Under the pieces are notes generated by a model. It was not told the DNA's origin and ran no database searches. It worked only from the letters and a program-made list of their open reading frames with translations. Below are positions 48,475 through 55,859 of a DNA stretch of 64,000 bases, piece after piece. The stretch comes from Anaerolineales bacterium (GTDB taxonomy: Bacteria > Chloroflexota > Anaerolineae > Anaerolineales > UBA11579), in assembly GCA_019637755.1 (NCBI GenBank), contig JAHBVC010000001.1, forward strand, positions 372,001 through 436,000. Direction: 5' to 3'. Both the position numbers and the translations under genes were made by a program. Within the stretch, counting starts at the first letter, position 1; the number at the start of each line of letters is the position of its first letter.

Positions 48475-50032
48475 ATCGCTCAGCCCATAGTGGGAGTGCA
48501 TCCAACAGGTCACCGGCCAGCACGGCCGCGGCCCCGCGCACCCGGGCCACATTCAGGGCAGCCTGCCCGTGCAGCCACACCGCCGCGCAGGCCGCCTCAA
48601 AGGCGGGTGCACCTTGGGCGCGTAAGCCGGCCAGCAGGCCAGCCAGCACATCGCCCGTGCCTGCGCGCGCCAGCGCCGGGGTAGCCAGGGGCAGCACCGC
48701 CGTGCGGCCATCCGGAGCGGCCACCACGGTGAAGGCGCCTTTGAGCACCACCACTTGCTGCCAAGCCTGCGCGAATTCCTCGGCGGTGGCGATGCGCGCC
48801 CGCTGGATCTCTTCTACGCTGCGGCCGGTGAGCGCCGCCATCTCGCCCGGGTGCGGCGTTAACACCGCATCCAGGGCAAAACGCCGGAACCAATCTTTAT
48901 AGGCGGCCATCAGCTTCAGCCCGTCTGCATCCACCACCAGCGGCGGCAGTTTCTCTTTAAGCAGCTTGCCCACGAATTCGCCCGTGGCTTCGGTGAGGCC
49001 CAGCCCCGGCCCCAGCAGCAGCGCGCTGGCTTGCGGCAGAGCGGCTTTGAGTGGCTTGAGCGCACTGGCCGCCAGCCAGCCTTCCAGCGCCGGCAGCGGC
49101 AGCCAGATCGCCTCGGGCAAATGGCCCCCCAGCAGAGGCTGCAAAGGTTTAGGCAGCGCCAGCTCCACCAGGCCGGCACCGCTGCGATAGCCAGCACGCC
49201 CGGCCAGCAACGCCGCGCCAGGGTACTGCAACGAGCCGGCTACGACGAGCAGGCGGCCGAAGCTGCCTTTGTGCGCCCCTAGCGGGCGCGGCGGCAGGTA
49301 GCCGCGCACCATCTCACTATCGATGGTCTGGCGTTTGATCTCTGCCCACGGGCGCACACGGTTGGTGATGCCAATATCGGCCACCTGCAGCTCCCCCAGG
49401 TAACCAAACGCGGGAAGGGTCAGCATGCCATATTTGACCGCCGCCATACACACGGTCAGATCGGCGGGCAGCGCCTGCGGCGCCACCTCGCCAGTATCGC
49501 AATCCATGCCCGAGGGGCAATCCACTGCGACGACGTAGGGCCTGCGCGGGCTGAGTTCAAAATTGGCTTTGAGCGCGGCCATTACGCGTGCCAGCGGCTC
49601 GCGTACCGGCGTGCGCACGCCGGTACCGAGGATGCCATCCAGCACGCAGGCAAAACTGCGCAGCCAGTCGGCATGCGCATCCAGCGTTTCGTGATTGTCA
49701 TAATCCAGGCTGCGGATCGCGGCGCCAGCCTTGCGGGCGCGCTTGACATGCTCATCATGGCTGAAGCGCTTGCCGATCAGCAAGGCGCCGGTTTTCCAGC
49801 CCAGCGTGGCCAAATGCGCCAGGGCCACCAGCGCATCGCCGCCATTGTTTCCACCGCCCACCAGCGCCACCACGCTGCGCTCGCCCCCTCGTTCTCCCTG
49901 CTGGCTATGCGCAAGCAAGGCGTTGGCTAGCGCTTTGCCGGCATTCTCCATCATTTGCGCATAGCTTAACCCGAGTCCATCGGCGGCCTGCTCGATGGCG
50001 CGCATTTCGGCCACACTGACAAGTTTTGACAT
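48473..50032 (-). CDS. nnrD: Bifunctional NAD(P)H-hydrate epimerase / ADP-dependent dehydratase
   Basis: 519 residues from MSKLVSVAEMRAIEQAADGL; the longer frame to 50131 has no support. The N-terminal YjeF/NnrE domain has ALVGGGNNGGDALVALAHLA and VDCPSGMDCDTGE; the C-terminal NnrD domain has AHKGSFGRLLVVAGS, ALLLGPGLGLTEATGE, LTPHPGEMAALTG, VVLKGAFTVV and ARAGTGDVLAGLLAGL. The pair repairs hydrated NADH and NADPH. Full-length fusion, as in most bacteria. Confidence 0.95.
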   Translation of the reverse strand: MSKLVSVAEMRAIEQAADGLGLSYAQMMENAGKALANALLAHSQQGERGGERSVVALVGGGNNGGDALVALAHLATLGWKTGALLIGKRFSHDEHVKRARKAGAAIRSLDYDNHETLDAHADWLRSFACVLDGILGTGVRTPVREPLARVMAALKANFELSPRRPYVVAVDCPSGMDCDTGEVAPQALPADLTVCMAAVKYGMLTLPAFGYLGELQVADIGITNRVRPWAEIKRQTIDSEMVRGYLPPRPLGAHKGSFGRLLVVAGSLQYPGAALLAGRAGYRSGAGLVELALPKPLQPLLGGHLPEAIWLPLPALEGWLAASALKPLKAALPQASALLLGPGLGLTEATGEFVGKLLKEKLPPLVVDADGLKLMAAYKDWFRRFALDAVLTPHPGEMAALTGRSVEEIQRARIATAEEFAQAWQQVVVLKGAFTVVAAPDGRTAVLPLATPALARAGTGDVLAGLLAGLRAQGAPAFEAACAAVWLHGQAALNVARVRGAAAVLAGDLLDALPLWAER

Positions 50033-50069
50033 ACGTGCTGAGGACTCCCCTGTGAGAATTGGTGGCACG

Positions 50070-50453
50070 CTATGCCGCCCGGCTGGGCTGCTGGAAAAGC
50101 AGCCAGCCGAACAAAATGGCGAACAGCGCATACAGCCCGCCGGCCACCCACAGCGCCGTGCCGGCCGCTGCGGAAAGCTGCTTGAGGATCGCCAGCGCGG
50201 CGATCACAAAATGGCTGACGTTGGCCACCAACAGTGGGCGGTTGTAGATGCCGCCGATGATGCCATCTCTAAGCATCCAATTCAGCATGGCGAAGCCAAA
50301 ATACAGGCTGCCGACAATTTGCGCCAGCAGCAGGCTGGCGGCCTCGGCCGGGATGCGCAGGGCGCCCAAACCGAGTTCGGGCGCGAAGGTGAGCACAATG
50401 CCCGCCAGCCCCAGAACACACGCGCTGGCGGTCAGGATCGTCTTGCTGTTCAT
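50070..50453 (-). CDS. Four-helix membrane protein
   Basis: 127 residues with four hydrophobic segments (about residues 6-25, 40-60, 75-93, 98-118). VLTFAPELGLGALRIPAEAA, AQIVGSLYFGFAMLNWMLRD and IYNRPLLVANVSHFVIAALA are recognisable conserved-looking blocks shared with small uncharacterised membrane proteins of bacteria. It overlaps no neighbour; the upstream YdeI-like gene ends 4 nt before the start. Function unknown. Confidence 0.6.
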   Translation of the reverse strand: MNSKTILTASACVLGLAGIVLTFAPELGLGALRIPAEAASLLLAQIVGSLYFGFAMLNWMLRDGIIGGIYNRPLLVANVSHFVIAALAILKQLSAAAGTALWVAGGLYALFAILFGWLLFQQPSRAA

Positions 50454-50457
50454 TGGA

Positions 50458-50901
50458 TTACTTCCTTTTGGCTTCCAAGCTGGCGATGATCTTCTCTATG
50501 CGGCGCTGGCGCGTCTCGGCTGCTTTGGCGGATTCGACCTGGCGCACAAATTCTTTCTTGGCCGAGGGTGCGCTAGCCTCAAAGGCGGCCAGCACGCCGG
50601 CGCGCTTGAGCGCCGCGGCCAGATCCGTTGGCAGCTCCACGGTGCGCGGCGCCGTATCCAGCACCAGCGTCACCGCCACCCGATCGCCGCCCTTAAGGCC
50701 GCTGGCGGCGCGATGGGCCGCGCTGAACGGGATCAGGCTCTGGCCACCCATGGCGCCTACGCTGCTGGCGTAACTGTACTCTCCCACGGTTACTTTGACG
50801 GGCGGCCGCTTGCCCGCCCCGAGCGCCTCAAGCACCTCAGGCGGCACTGGGATGCCCGTGTTGTTACCACTTTGCCAGATCGTGGTGGTGTATTTGGTCA
50901 T
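50458..50901 (-). CDS. DUF1905/YdeI-OmpD-associated family protein
   Basis: 147 residues. The first 90 have TTTIWQSGNNTGIPVPPEVL and VKVTVGEYSYASSVGAMGGQ, a DUF1905 beta-barrel-like domain, and the end (TDLAAALKRAGVLAAFEASA, KKEFVRQVESAKAAETRQRR) is the YdeI/OmpD-associated helical tail. Cytoplasmic; function poorly known, linked in some species to antimicrobial-peptide tolerance. Overlaps the upstream DUF2277 gene by 4 nt. Confidence 0.85.
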   Translation of the reverse strand: MTKYTTTIWQSGNNTGIPVPPEVLEALGAGKRPPVKVTVGEYSYASSVGAMGGQSLIPFSAAHRAASGLKGGDRVAVTLVLDTAPRTVELPTDLAAALKRAGVLAAFEASAPSAKKEFVRQVESAKAAETRQRRIEKIIASLEAKRK

Positions 50902-51176
50902 TGCGCTTGCAAGCCATAGCGCTTGGCAGCGCGTTCACGCGCCCGCTGGGCGATCACATCGCGATCACGCGGCGGGGCGGAAGTTTCCAGGCTGCCCAGC
51001 AACTTATGGGTCGCCGCGGCCACTTCTTCCACCGCCAGCGCAAACGCGGCAGCATTCACCTTCGAAGGCTTGGTGAAGCCAGATACTTTGCGCACAAACT
51101 GCAACGCGGCAGCCTGCACTTCATCTTGCGTGGTGGGTGGTTCAAAGTTATAGAGCACTCGGATATTGCGGCACAT
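50898..51176 (-). CDS. DUF2277 family protein
   Basis: 92 residues. The start MCRNIRVLYNFEPPTTQDEV, then AALQFVRKVSGFTKPSKVNA and TSAPPRDRDVIAQRARERAA follow the DUF2277 pattern closely. Members occur in actinobacteria, Chloroflexi and others; function unknown. GGAGGG lies 5 nt before the ATG and a TATACT box about 30 nt upstream. It heads a three-gene minus-strand operon. Confidence 0.9.
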   Translation of the reverse strand: MCRNIRVLYNFEPPTTQDEVQAAALQFVRKVSGFTKPSKVNAAAFALAVEEVAAATHKLLGSLETSAPPRDRDVIAQRARERAAKRYGLQAQ

Positions 51177-51225
51177 ACGACCCTCCGGTTTTGGCTAAGT
51201 ATAGCGGATGGCCATACGCAGATAC

Positions 51226-51263
51226 GAAAAGGAGTTTCTGCTCAGTATCGAACAGAAACTCCT
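51226..51263 (-). terminator. Terminator for tRNA-Leu
   Basis: AGGAGTTTCTG and CAGAAACTCCT pair perfectly over 11 bp around a 12-nt loop; TTTT follows on the minus strand. It ends the tRNA-Leu transcript before the DUF2277 operon promoter. Confidence 0.85.
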
Positions 51264-51289
51264 CAAGTCTCGCCGCCAGGCGAGGCGAG

Positions 51290-51371
51290 TGCGCTGGGTG
51301 GGAATCGAACCCACACGCCTTGCGGCACATGGCCCTCAACCATGCCTGTCTACCAGTTCCAGCACCAGCGC
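51290..51371 (-). tRNA. tRNA-Leu (GAG)
   Basis: 82 nt with acceptor GCGCTGG / CCAGCGC, an anticodon stem CATGG / CCATG around TTGAGGG (anticodon GAG), the long variable arm expected of Leu, and T arm GTGGG TTCGATT CCCAC. CCA is not encoded. The gene looks complete. Confidence 0.93.
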
Positions 51372-51467
51372 AAGACGCAGTATTATAATGCGCTCACCCT
51401 GCCCGTCAAGCGGGGTCCTTCATCTGGGCCTTAGCGCTCATTACCCATTTATTCTTCGAGGAGACGT

Positions 51468-52484
51468 ATGCGCATTGTTTTAGATGCCATGGGCAGCGAT
51501 AACCACCCTGCCCCTGAAGTAGAGGCCGCGGTGGAGTATGCCCGCCAATACAGCGAACCGCTATACCTGGTGGGCGACGCGCCACGCCTGAAGACCCTGC
51601 TCGGCTCGCGCACGGCCGGCATTGAGCTGGTGCATGCCCCGGATGTATTCGAGATGACCGACCACATCTCGCCTGGTTCGCTGCGCAAGATGCAGAACAG
51701 CATGGGCGTGGGGATGGATCTGATCAAGGAAGGCAAGGCAGATGCGTTCGTCTCGGCCGGCAACACCGGCGGCCAGATGGCGATTGCCCTGGCGCGCCTG
51801 GGCCGCCTGCGCGGCGTCAAGCGCCCCGCGCTCACCGTGTTCTTCCCGGTGGCGGGCGGGCGCTGCGCCGTACTCGATATCGGCGCCAATGCGGAATGCA
51901 AGCCCGAATACCTGCTGCAATTTGGCCTGCTCGGTTCAGTGTATGTGGAGAAGATGCTGGGCGTGAAGAACCCACGCATCGGCCTGCTCTCCAATGGCGA
52001 AGAGGCGGGCAAGGGCAACGAACTGGTCAAGGCCACCTACCCGCTGCTGCAAAACAGCGGCTTGAACTTCGTAGGCAACGTAGAAGGCAAGGAGCTCTTC
52101 GGCGGCGAGGCCGATGTGGTGGTGACGGATGGCTTTACTGGCAATGTAGTGATGAAATCGGCTGAAGCCATCGCCAAGCTGATCACCGACCGGTTGCGCG
52201 AGCAGATCAGCAGCTCGCCGATCACCACGCTGGGCGGTCTGCTGGCGCGCCCGGCCTTTCGCGGTCTGCGCAAGGAGCTGGACCCGGCCGAAGTGGGTGC
52301 GGCGCCGATGCTGGGCATCAACGGCCTGGTGTTCGTGGCCCACGGGCGCTCCGATTCACGCGCCCTGCTCAGCGCGCTGCGCCTGGCACGCCACTCGGTT
52401 GAGGTCAACCTGCTGGCCTCGCTGGCCGAGACCATCGAACACGGCCTGGCACAGCTCACTTCGTTCGAAACCTCTCAGGAGTAA
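51468..52484 (+). CDS. plsX: Phosphate acyltransferase PlsX
   Basis: 338 residues. MRIVLDAMGSDNHPAPEVEA at the start, ISPGSLRKMQNSMGVGMDLI, DAFVSAGNTGGQMAIALARL, LLSNGEEAGKGNELVKATYP, FVGNVEGKELFGGEADVVVT and DGFTGNVVMKSAEAIAKLI are all hallmark PlsX motifs. It makes acyl-phosphate from acyl-ACP for PlsY, whose gene lies near 63 kb. GAGGAG RBS. fabG, nusB and tat genes are 7 kb away, so no classic plsX-fabD operon is present. Confidence 0.96.
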   Translation: MRIVLDAMGSDNHPAPEVEAAVEYARQYSEPLYLVGDAPRLKTLLGSRTAGIELVHAPDVFEMTDHISPGSLRKMQNSMGVGMDLIKEGKADAFVSAGNTGGQMAIALARLGRLRGVKRPALTVFFPVAGGRCAVLDIGANAECKPEYLLQFGLLGSVYVEKMLGVKNPRIGLLSNGEEAGKGNELVKATYPLLQNSGLNFVGNVEGKELFGGEADVVVTDGFTGNVVMKSAEAIAKLITDRLREQISSSPITTLGGLLARPAFRGLRKELDPAEVGAAPMLGINGLVFVAHGRSDSRALLSALRLARHSVEVNLLASLAETIEHGLAQLTSFETSQE

Positions 52485-52488
52485 TTGG

Positions 52489-53181
52489 ATGCGCCTGATC
52501 ACCAACGAAAGCCTCTACAAGCGCAATACCCGCGTGGCCCTGGTGGCCAACCTCACCGGCATGTTCATGCTGGTGATCTCGGTCTATGTGCTTTTTCGCC
52601 AGAATCAGGATTTTGGGCTGTATTTGTTGTTCCTGACCGGTGGCATGATCTTTACCCAGGTGGGCACATACTTCAACCGCTGGAATAAGCGCCCGGACCG
52701 CCAGCTCTATCAGGCGCTCAAATCGCTGGATGATAGCTACAGCCTGTACAACTACACCAGCCCGGCCTCGCACCTGCTGGTTGGCCCCAGCGGCCTGTGG
52801 ATCTTGCTACCACGCCAGACCACGGGCACGATCACCTATGATGCCAAGCGCCGGCGCTGGAAGGCCAGTGGCGTGCCGCTGCTCAAGCGCCTGACGCAAG
52901 AGGGCATCGGCAACCCGGTGGCCGAAGCCACCGCCGAGGCAGAGGCGCTTGACCGCTGGCTCTCCAAGCACCTCAAGGAGGAGAGCGTGCCGGTATCGGC
53001 GGCATTGGTATTTTTAGACCCGGCCAGCGATGTGCAGGTCGGCACAGCTGCCATTCCCACGGTTTCGAGCAAGAAACTGAAGCCATTGGTGATCAAGGCG
53101 CCCAAAGGCGCCAGTATGGGCGCGGCGCGCGCCAAGCAGCTTAGTTTTCTATTCGAAAATGCCAAGCAGAAGGCCCGTTAA
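52489..53181 (+). CDS. Membrane protein with NERD-like domain
   Basis: 230 residues from MRLITNESLYKRNTRVALVA (RBS CAGGAG). Two membrane segments (about residues 16-36 and 42-60) precede a soluble domain with SHLLVGPSGLWILLPRQTTG, ITYDAKRRRWKA and PVSAALVFLDPASDVQVGTA, which resembles the nuclease-related (NERD) fold, although a full catalytic set is not obvious. It starts 4 nt after plsX. Function unknown. Confidence 0.65.
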   Translation: MRLITNESLYKRNTRVALVANLTGMFMLVISVYVLFRQNQDFGLYLLFLTGGMIFTQVGTYFNRWNKRPDRQLYQALKSLDDSYSLYNYTSPASHLLVGPSGLWILLPRQTTGTITYDAKRRRWKASGVPLLKRLTQEGIGNPVAEATAEAEALDRWLSKHLKEESVPVSAALVFLDPASDVQVGTAAIPTVSSKKLKPLVIKAPKGASMGAARAKQLSFLFENAKQKAR

Positions 53182-53252
53182 TCGGCTGGCAGCAACGGCC
53201 GCAAGCTGTTAGAGTCGGTCTATCCTTTTTTCATAATCCCTAAGGAGGAATT

Positions 53253-53675
53253 ATGGCAACAACCAAGAAAGCAGTAAGCAAGAGCAAGCGCACCACCAAG
53301 AGCACCGCCGCAGCCAGCAACGGCAGCGACATGGCCATGATCGGCCGCTACACCTTTTTGGCTGGCGTAGTGGTTTCGATCATCGCCGGCATTCTGTTCG
53401 TGCTGCCTGGCGTCAACATCCAGAGCGTGCAGATGCCGATCGCTTACATCATCATCGTGTTGGCGTTGGTGGGTGGCTGGCTGCACATCGGCAAGGATTC
53501 GCAGAAGGGCTTCCTCATCATCGCCCTGGCGCTCTCCTTCTTTGCTGACCGCCTGAACTTCGTGCCCGTCGTCGGCCCGTACATCACCTCCGCCCTGGGC
53601 CTGCTGGGCCTGTTTGTTTCCATTGCGGCCCTGGCCATCGTGGCCCGCACCGTGATCGGCTGGTTCCGCTCCTAA
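53253..53675 (+). CDS. Small four-helix membrane protein, paralogue A
   Basis: 140 residues. A Lys/Ser/Thr-rich, histone-like N-terminus (TTKKAVSKSKRTTKSTAAAS) precedes four membrane helices, e.g. YTFLAGVVVSIIAGILFVLP and IAYIIIVLALVGGWLHIGKD. Strong RBS (AAGGAGGAATT). It aligns by eye along its whole membrane part with the next gene (GxxF..D, VVGPYITSALGLLG), so both came from one duplication. Function unknown. Confidence 0.75.
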   Translation: MATTKKAVSKSKRTTKSTAAASNGSDMAMIGRYTFLAGVVVSIIAGILFVLPGVNIQSVQMPIAYIIIVLALVGGWLHIGKDSQKGFLIIALALSFFADRLNFVPVVGPYITSALGLLGLFVSIAALAIVARTVIGWFRS

Positions 53676-53702
53676 TCCATTGCAGCTCTTATTTTTAAAG
53701 TC

Positions 53703-53730
53703 AAAAACGCCCGGCAAGCCGGGCGTTTTT
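53703..53730. terminator. Terminator between the two paralogous membrane protein genes
   Basis: AAAAACGCCCGGC and GCCGGGCGTTTTT pair around AA. Works on both strands; here it closes the 53253 gene. Confidence 0.9.
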
Positions 53731-53833
53731 GATTGGGTTGGACAATTAACTATAACACGGATCCGAACCTTGCGTTGTCTCCAACAGCGCGGCCGCAGTG
53801 GCCGCACATCCACGCCCAAGTGAAAGGATACCT

Positions 53834-54184
53834 ATGGATCGTAGTGAAATGGCTCGTTGGGCCTTCATCGCCGGACTTGTGTTGGCTGTCATTCTCGCCC
53901 TGGTCACGCCCATCCACTCCGCCTTTGTGTGGCTCATGATCTTGCTCGGCTTGTTTGCCGGCTACACCTTCATCACCGAGGATATGGAGCACCACTTCTT
54001 CCTGGTGGCGGTTGGTCTGGTGTTCTTCAGCCAGACGCTCTCCGAATTGCCCACCATCGGGGAGCCGCTCACCGCCCTGCTCACCAGCATCTCCACCTTT
54101 TTTGGGGTGATGATCGTGGCTCTGGTGGTGCGCAACATCATCGCCTGGATCTCGGCCAGCCCACGCGGCAGCAAGCGCGTCTAG
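53834..54184 (+). CDS. Small four-helix membrane protein, paralogue B
   Basis: 116 residues from MDRSEMARWAFIAGLVLAVI with RBS AAAGGATA. Same four-helix plan as the gene before it: first helix after RWAFIAG, then VWLMILLGLFAGYTFITEDM, VGLVFFSQTLSELPTIGEPL and FFGVMIVALVVRNIIAWI. It lacks the Lys-rich N-terminal tail. Own terminator after it and a separate terminator before it suggest separate transcripts. Confidence 0.75.
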   Translation: MDRSEMARWAFIAGLVLAVILALVTPIHSAFVWLMILLGLFAGYTFITEDMEHHFFLVAVGLVFFSQTLSELPTIGEPLTALLTSISTFFGVMIVALVVRNIIAWISASPRGSKRV

Positions 54185-54200
54185 GCTGCACGCATACACA

Positions 54201-54234
54201 AAAAAGACCTCGCAAATTGCGAGGTCTTTTTTTG
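54201..54234. terminator. Bidirectional terminator
   Basis: AAAAAGACCTCGCAA and TTGCGAGGTCTTTTT form a long stem that ends both the 53834 gene and the converging DoxX operon. Confidence 0.9.
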
Positions 54235-54256
54235 TTTCCGTGCGGAAAGCGTGAGG

Positions 54257-54625
54257 CTAAAACAGCCCCCAGCGGCCCCAGGCCACCAGTGCGGCGAGGA
54301 GCAACAGCACCACATTGATGCCGATGTTGGGGTACTCCTTGCGGCGCAAGTGAAACACAATCGCGGCTAGCATCACCACCGCCAACAGTGCGGCAGCCAG
54401 CGGGGTGAGCCAGGGCGCAATGCCTGTGGGCATCGGCAACAACAGCCCCAACCCACCGGCAATCTCAGCCAAGCCAATAAAGGTCATCAGTGGCTTAGGC
54501 ACCGCGGCCAACCAGGCCATCGGCGGCTGCTTGGCCATCGTCTCCGCCTGGAAGGCGTGCATGGCGCCCGCACCGATGAACATCAGGCCGAGCAGCGCTT
54601 GTACGATCCAGAGCACGGTGGCCAT
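54257..54625 (-). CDS. DoxX-like membrane protein (second of a pair)
   Basis: 122 residues with four membrane segments: VLWIVQALLGLMFIGAGAMH, LMTFIGLAEIAGGLGLLLPM, LTPLAAALLAVVMLAAIVFH and the last at NIGINVVLLLLAALVAWGRW. This is the DoxX-like (DoxX_2) family. It starts 2 nt after the first DoxX gene. Members form small redox- or quinone-related membrane proteins whose exact role is unclear. Confidence 0.85.
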   Translation of the reverse strand: MATVLWIVQALLGLMFIGAGAMHAFQAETMAKQPPMAWLAAVPKPLMTFIGLAEIAGGLGLLLPMPTGIAPWLTPLAAALLAVVMLAAIVFHLRRKEYPNIGINVVLLLLAALVAWGRWGLF

Positions 54626-54627
54626 CG

Positions 54628-55035
54628 TTACCAGCCGAGGCCCGCGTCCAGCGCCAGCGCACCGGCACCGGTGAACACCAGCGCCAGGGCGGCCATGCCG
54701 AGGATGAACTCAAACTCCCAGCCACCCGAGAACTTGGCCTTGGCCATGCCGATCTTGACGACCTTGATCGCCACCAGCATGGCAAACGCCATACCCAACG
54801 CCATCACGCGGGTGCCCAGGCCGAGCACTAGCAAAATCGCACCGAGGGTTTCCACCAGGGCTACGATCCAGGCCGATACCACCGGCATGGGAATGTTGGC
54901 CTGCGTGAAGAAGCCGGCCGTCTGGCCCACATTCTTAATCTTGGGCAGCCCGTGCACAAAGAACACCACGGCTACGCCAATGCGCAGGATGAGCAAACCC
55001 CAATCGGGGGACAACAACGAAACTACTGCTTGCAT
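54628..55035 (-). CDS. DoxX family membrane protein
   Basis: 135 residues: SPDWGLLILRIGVAVVFFVH, GLPKIKNVGQTAGFFTQANI, IVALVETLGAILLVLGLGTR and a final FEFILGMAALALVFTGAGAL. DoxX/DoxD pattern with four helices. RBS AGGAGAAAT before the ATG. It is divergent from a TetR regulator, which probably represses this two-gene unit. A role in thiol or quinone redox is likely by family. Confidence 0.88.
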   Translation of the reverse strand: MQAVVSLLSPDWGLLILRIGVAVVFFVHGLPKIKNVGQTAGFFTQANIPMPVVSAWIVALVETLGAILLVLGLGTRVMALGMAFAMLVAIKVVKIGMAKAKFSGGWEFEFILGMAALALVFTGAGALALDAGLGW

Positions 55036-55121
55036 CTATTTCTCCTATCTAAAACAACAAATGTAAGGTATCCTACAGATGATAATAAGGAACTCGGTTA
55101 CGTCAACCAACAAATCGGAGA

Positions 55122-55139
55122 GTTTGTTAGCTAAACAAC
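55122..55139. promoter_or_regulatory. Operator candidate for the TetR regulator
   Basis: GTTTGTTAGCTAAACAAC is an imperfect palindrome with 14 of 18 symmetric positions in the DoxX/TetR intergenic space. Centre AGCT. A TetR dimer bound here would affect both genes. Confidence 0.5.
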
Positions 55140-55151
55140 AAAACGGCGAAA

Positions 55152-55841
55152 ATGTTAATTACTCAAGAAAAAACCAAGAATCCGGAAGACCCGCGCGTTG
55201 TGCGCACGCGTGCCCTGCTGGTGGATGCGCTGCACGCACTGATGGGCGAAAAAAGTTTTGATGCCATCACCGTCAGCGAGATTGCCAGCCGCGCCACCCT
55301 GAATCGCGTCACCTTCTACGCGCACTTTCAGGATAAGTATGCGCTGCTCGAATACGATATGAGCAGCCGCATCCGTGCCGAGCTGGATGCCGCCCTCGGC
55401 CCCCAGTTGCAGCTCAGCGAGGATGCGCTGCATGCCTTGCTGCGTTTTGTGTGCACCTTCCTGGACAAGACCGAAAGTCACTGCCCGCCACCGCGCGGCC
55501 AGATGGAAGCCCTGGTGGAGAAGCAGCTCAAGGCCCACATCTACGAACGCCTGATGCAGGGCATGGCCCCCTACGCAGCGGCGCGCCACCGCGCCGAGGC
55601 CCCCACCCTGTCGCAGACCGCCACCGTGGCGGCCTGGGCGCTGTACGGTGCCGCCCAACAATGGACGCACCAGCAGCCGCGCCAGGCGCTTGACCCCTTT
55701 GTGCAGCAAGTGCTGCCGCTGGTGGCCGCCAACCTGGTGCCCTACTTGCCGCCCAAACCCAGCCGCAGCGTCCCCGCGGCGGCTGGCGGCCGCGGGCCAC
55801 GCGCCCTGCTCAGTTCCCCGCTGCGCCTTGCGCTGCGCTAA
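55152..55841 (+). CDS. TetR-family transcriptional regulator
   Basis: 229 residues. The DNA-binding domain is RVVRTRALLVDALHALMGEK, FDAITVSEIASRATLNRVTF and YAHFQDKYALLEY, a typical TetR helix-turn-helix (about residues 15-62). The C-terminal helices carry no recognisable ligand motif and the tail is Pro/Ala/Arg-rich. It is divergent from the DoxX pair and 18 nt upstream of the carboxypeptidase gene on the same strand. Confidence 0.9.
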   Translation: MLITQEKTKNPEDPRVVRTRALLVDALHALMGEKSFDAITVSEIASRATLNRVTFYAHFQDKYALLEYDMSSRIRAELDAALGPQLQLSEDALHALLRFVCTFLDKTESHCPPPRGQMEALVEKQLKAHIYERLMQGMAPYAAARHRAEAPTLSQTATVAAWALYGAAQQWTHQQPRQALDPFVQQVLPLVAANLVPYLPPKPSRSVPAAAGGRGPRALLSSPLRLALR

Positions 55842-55859
55842 CCCTCAAGGACATCAACG

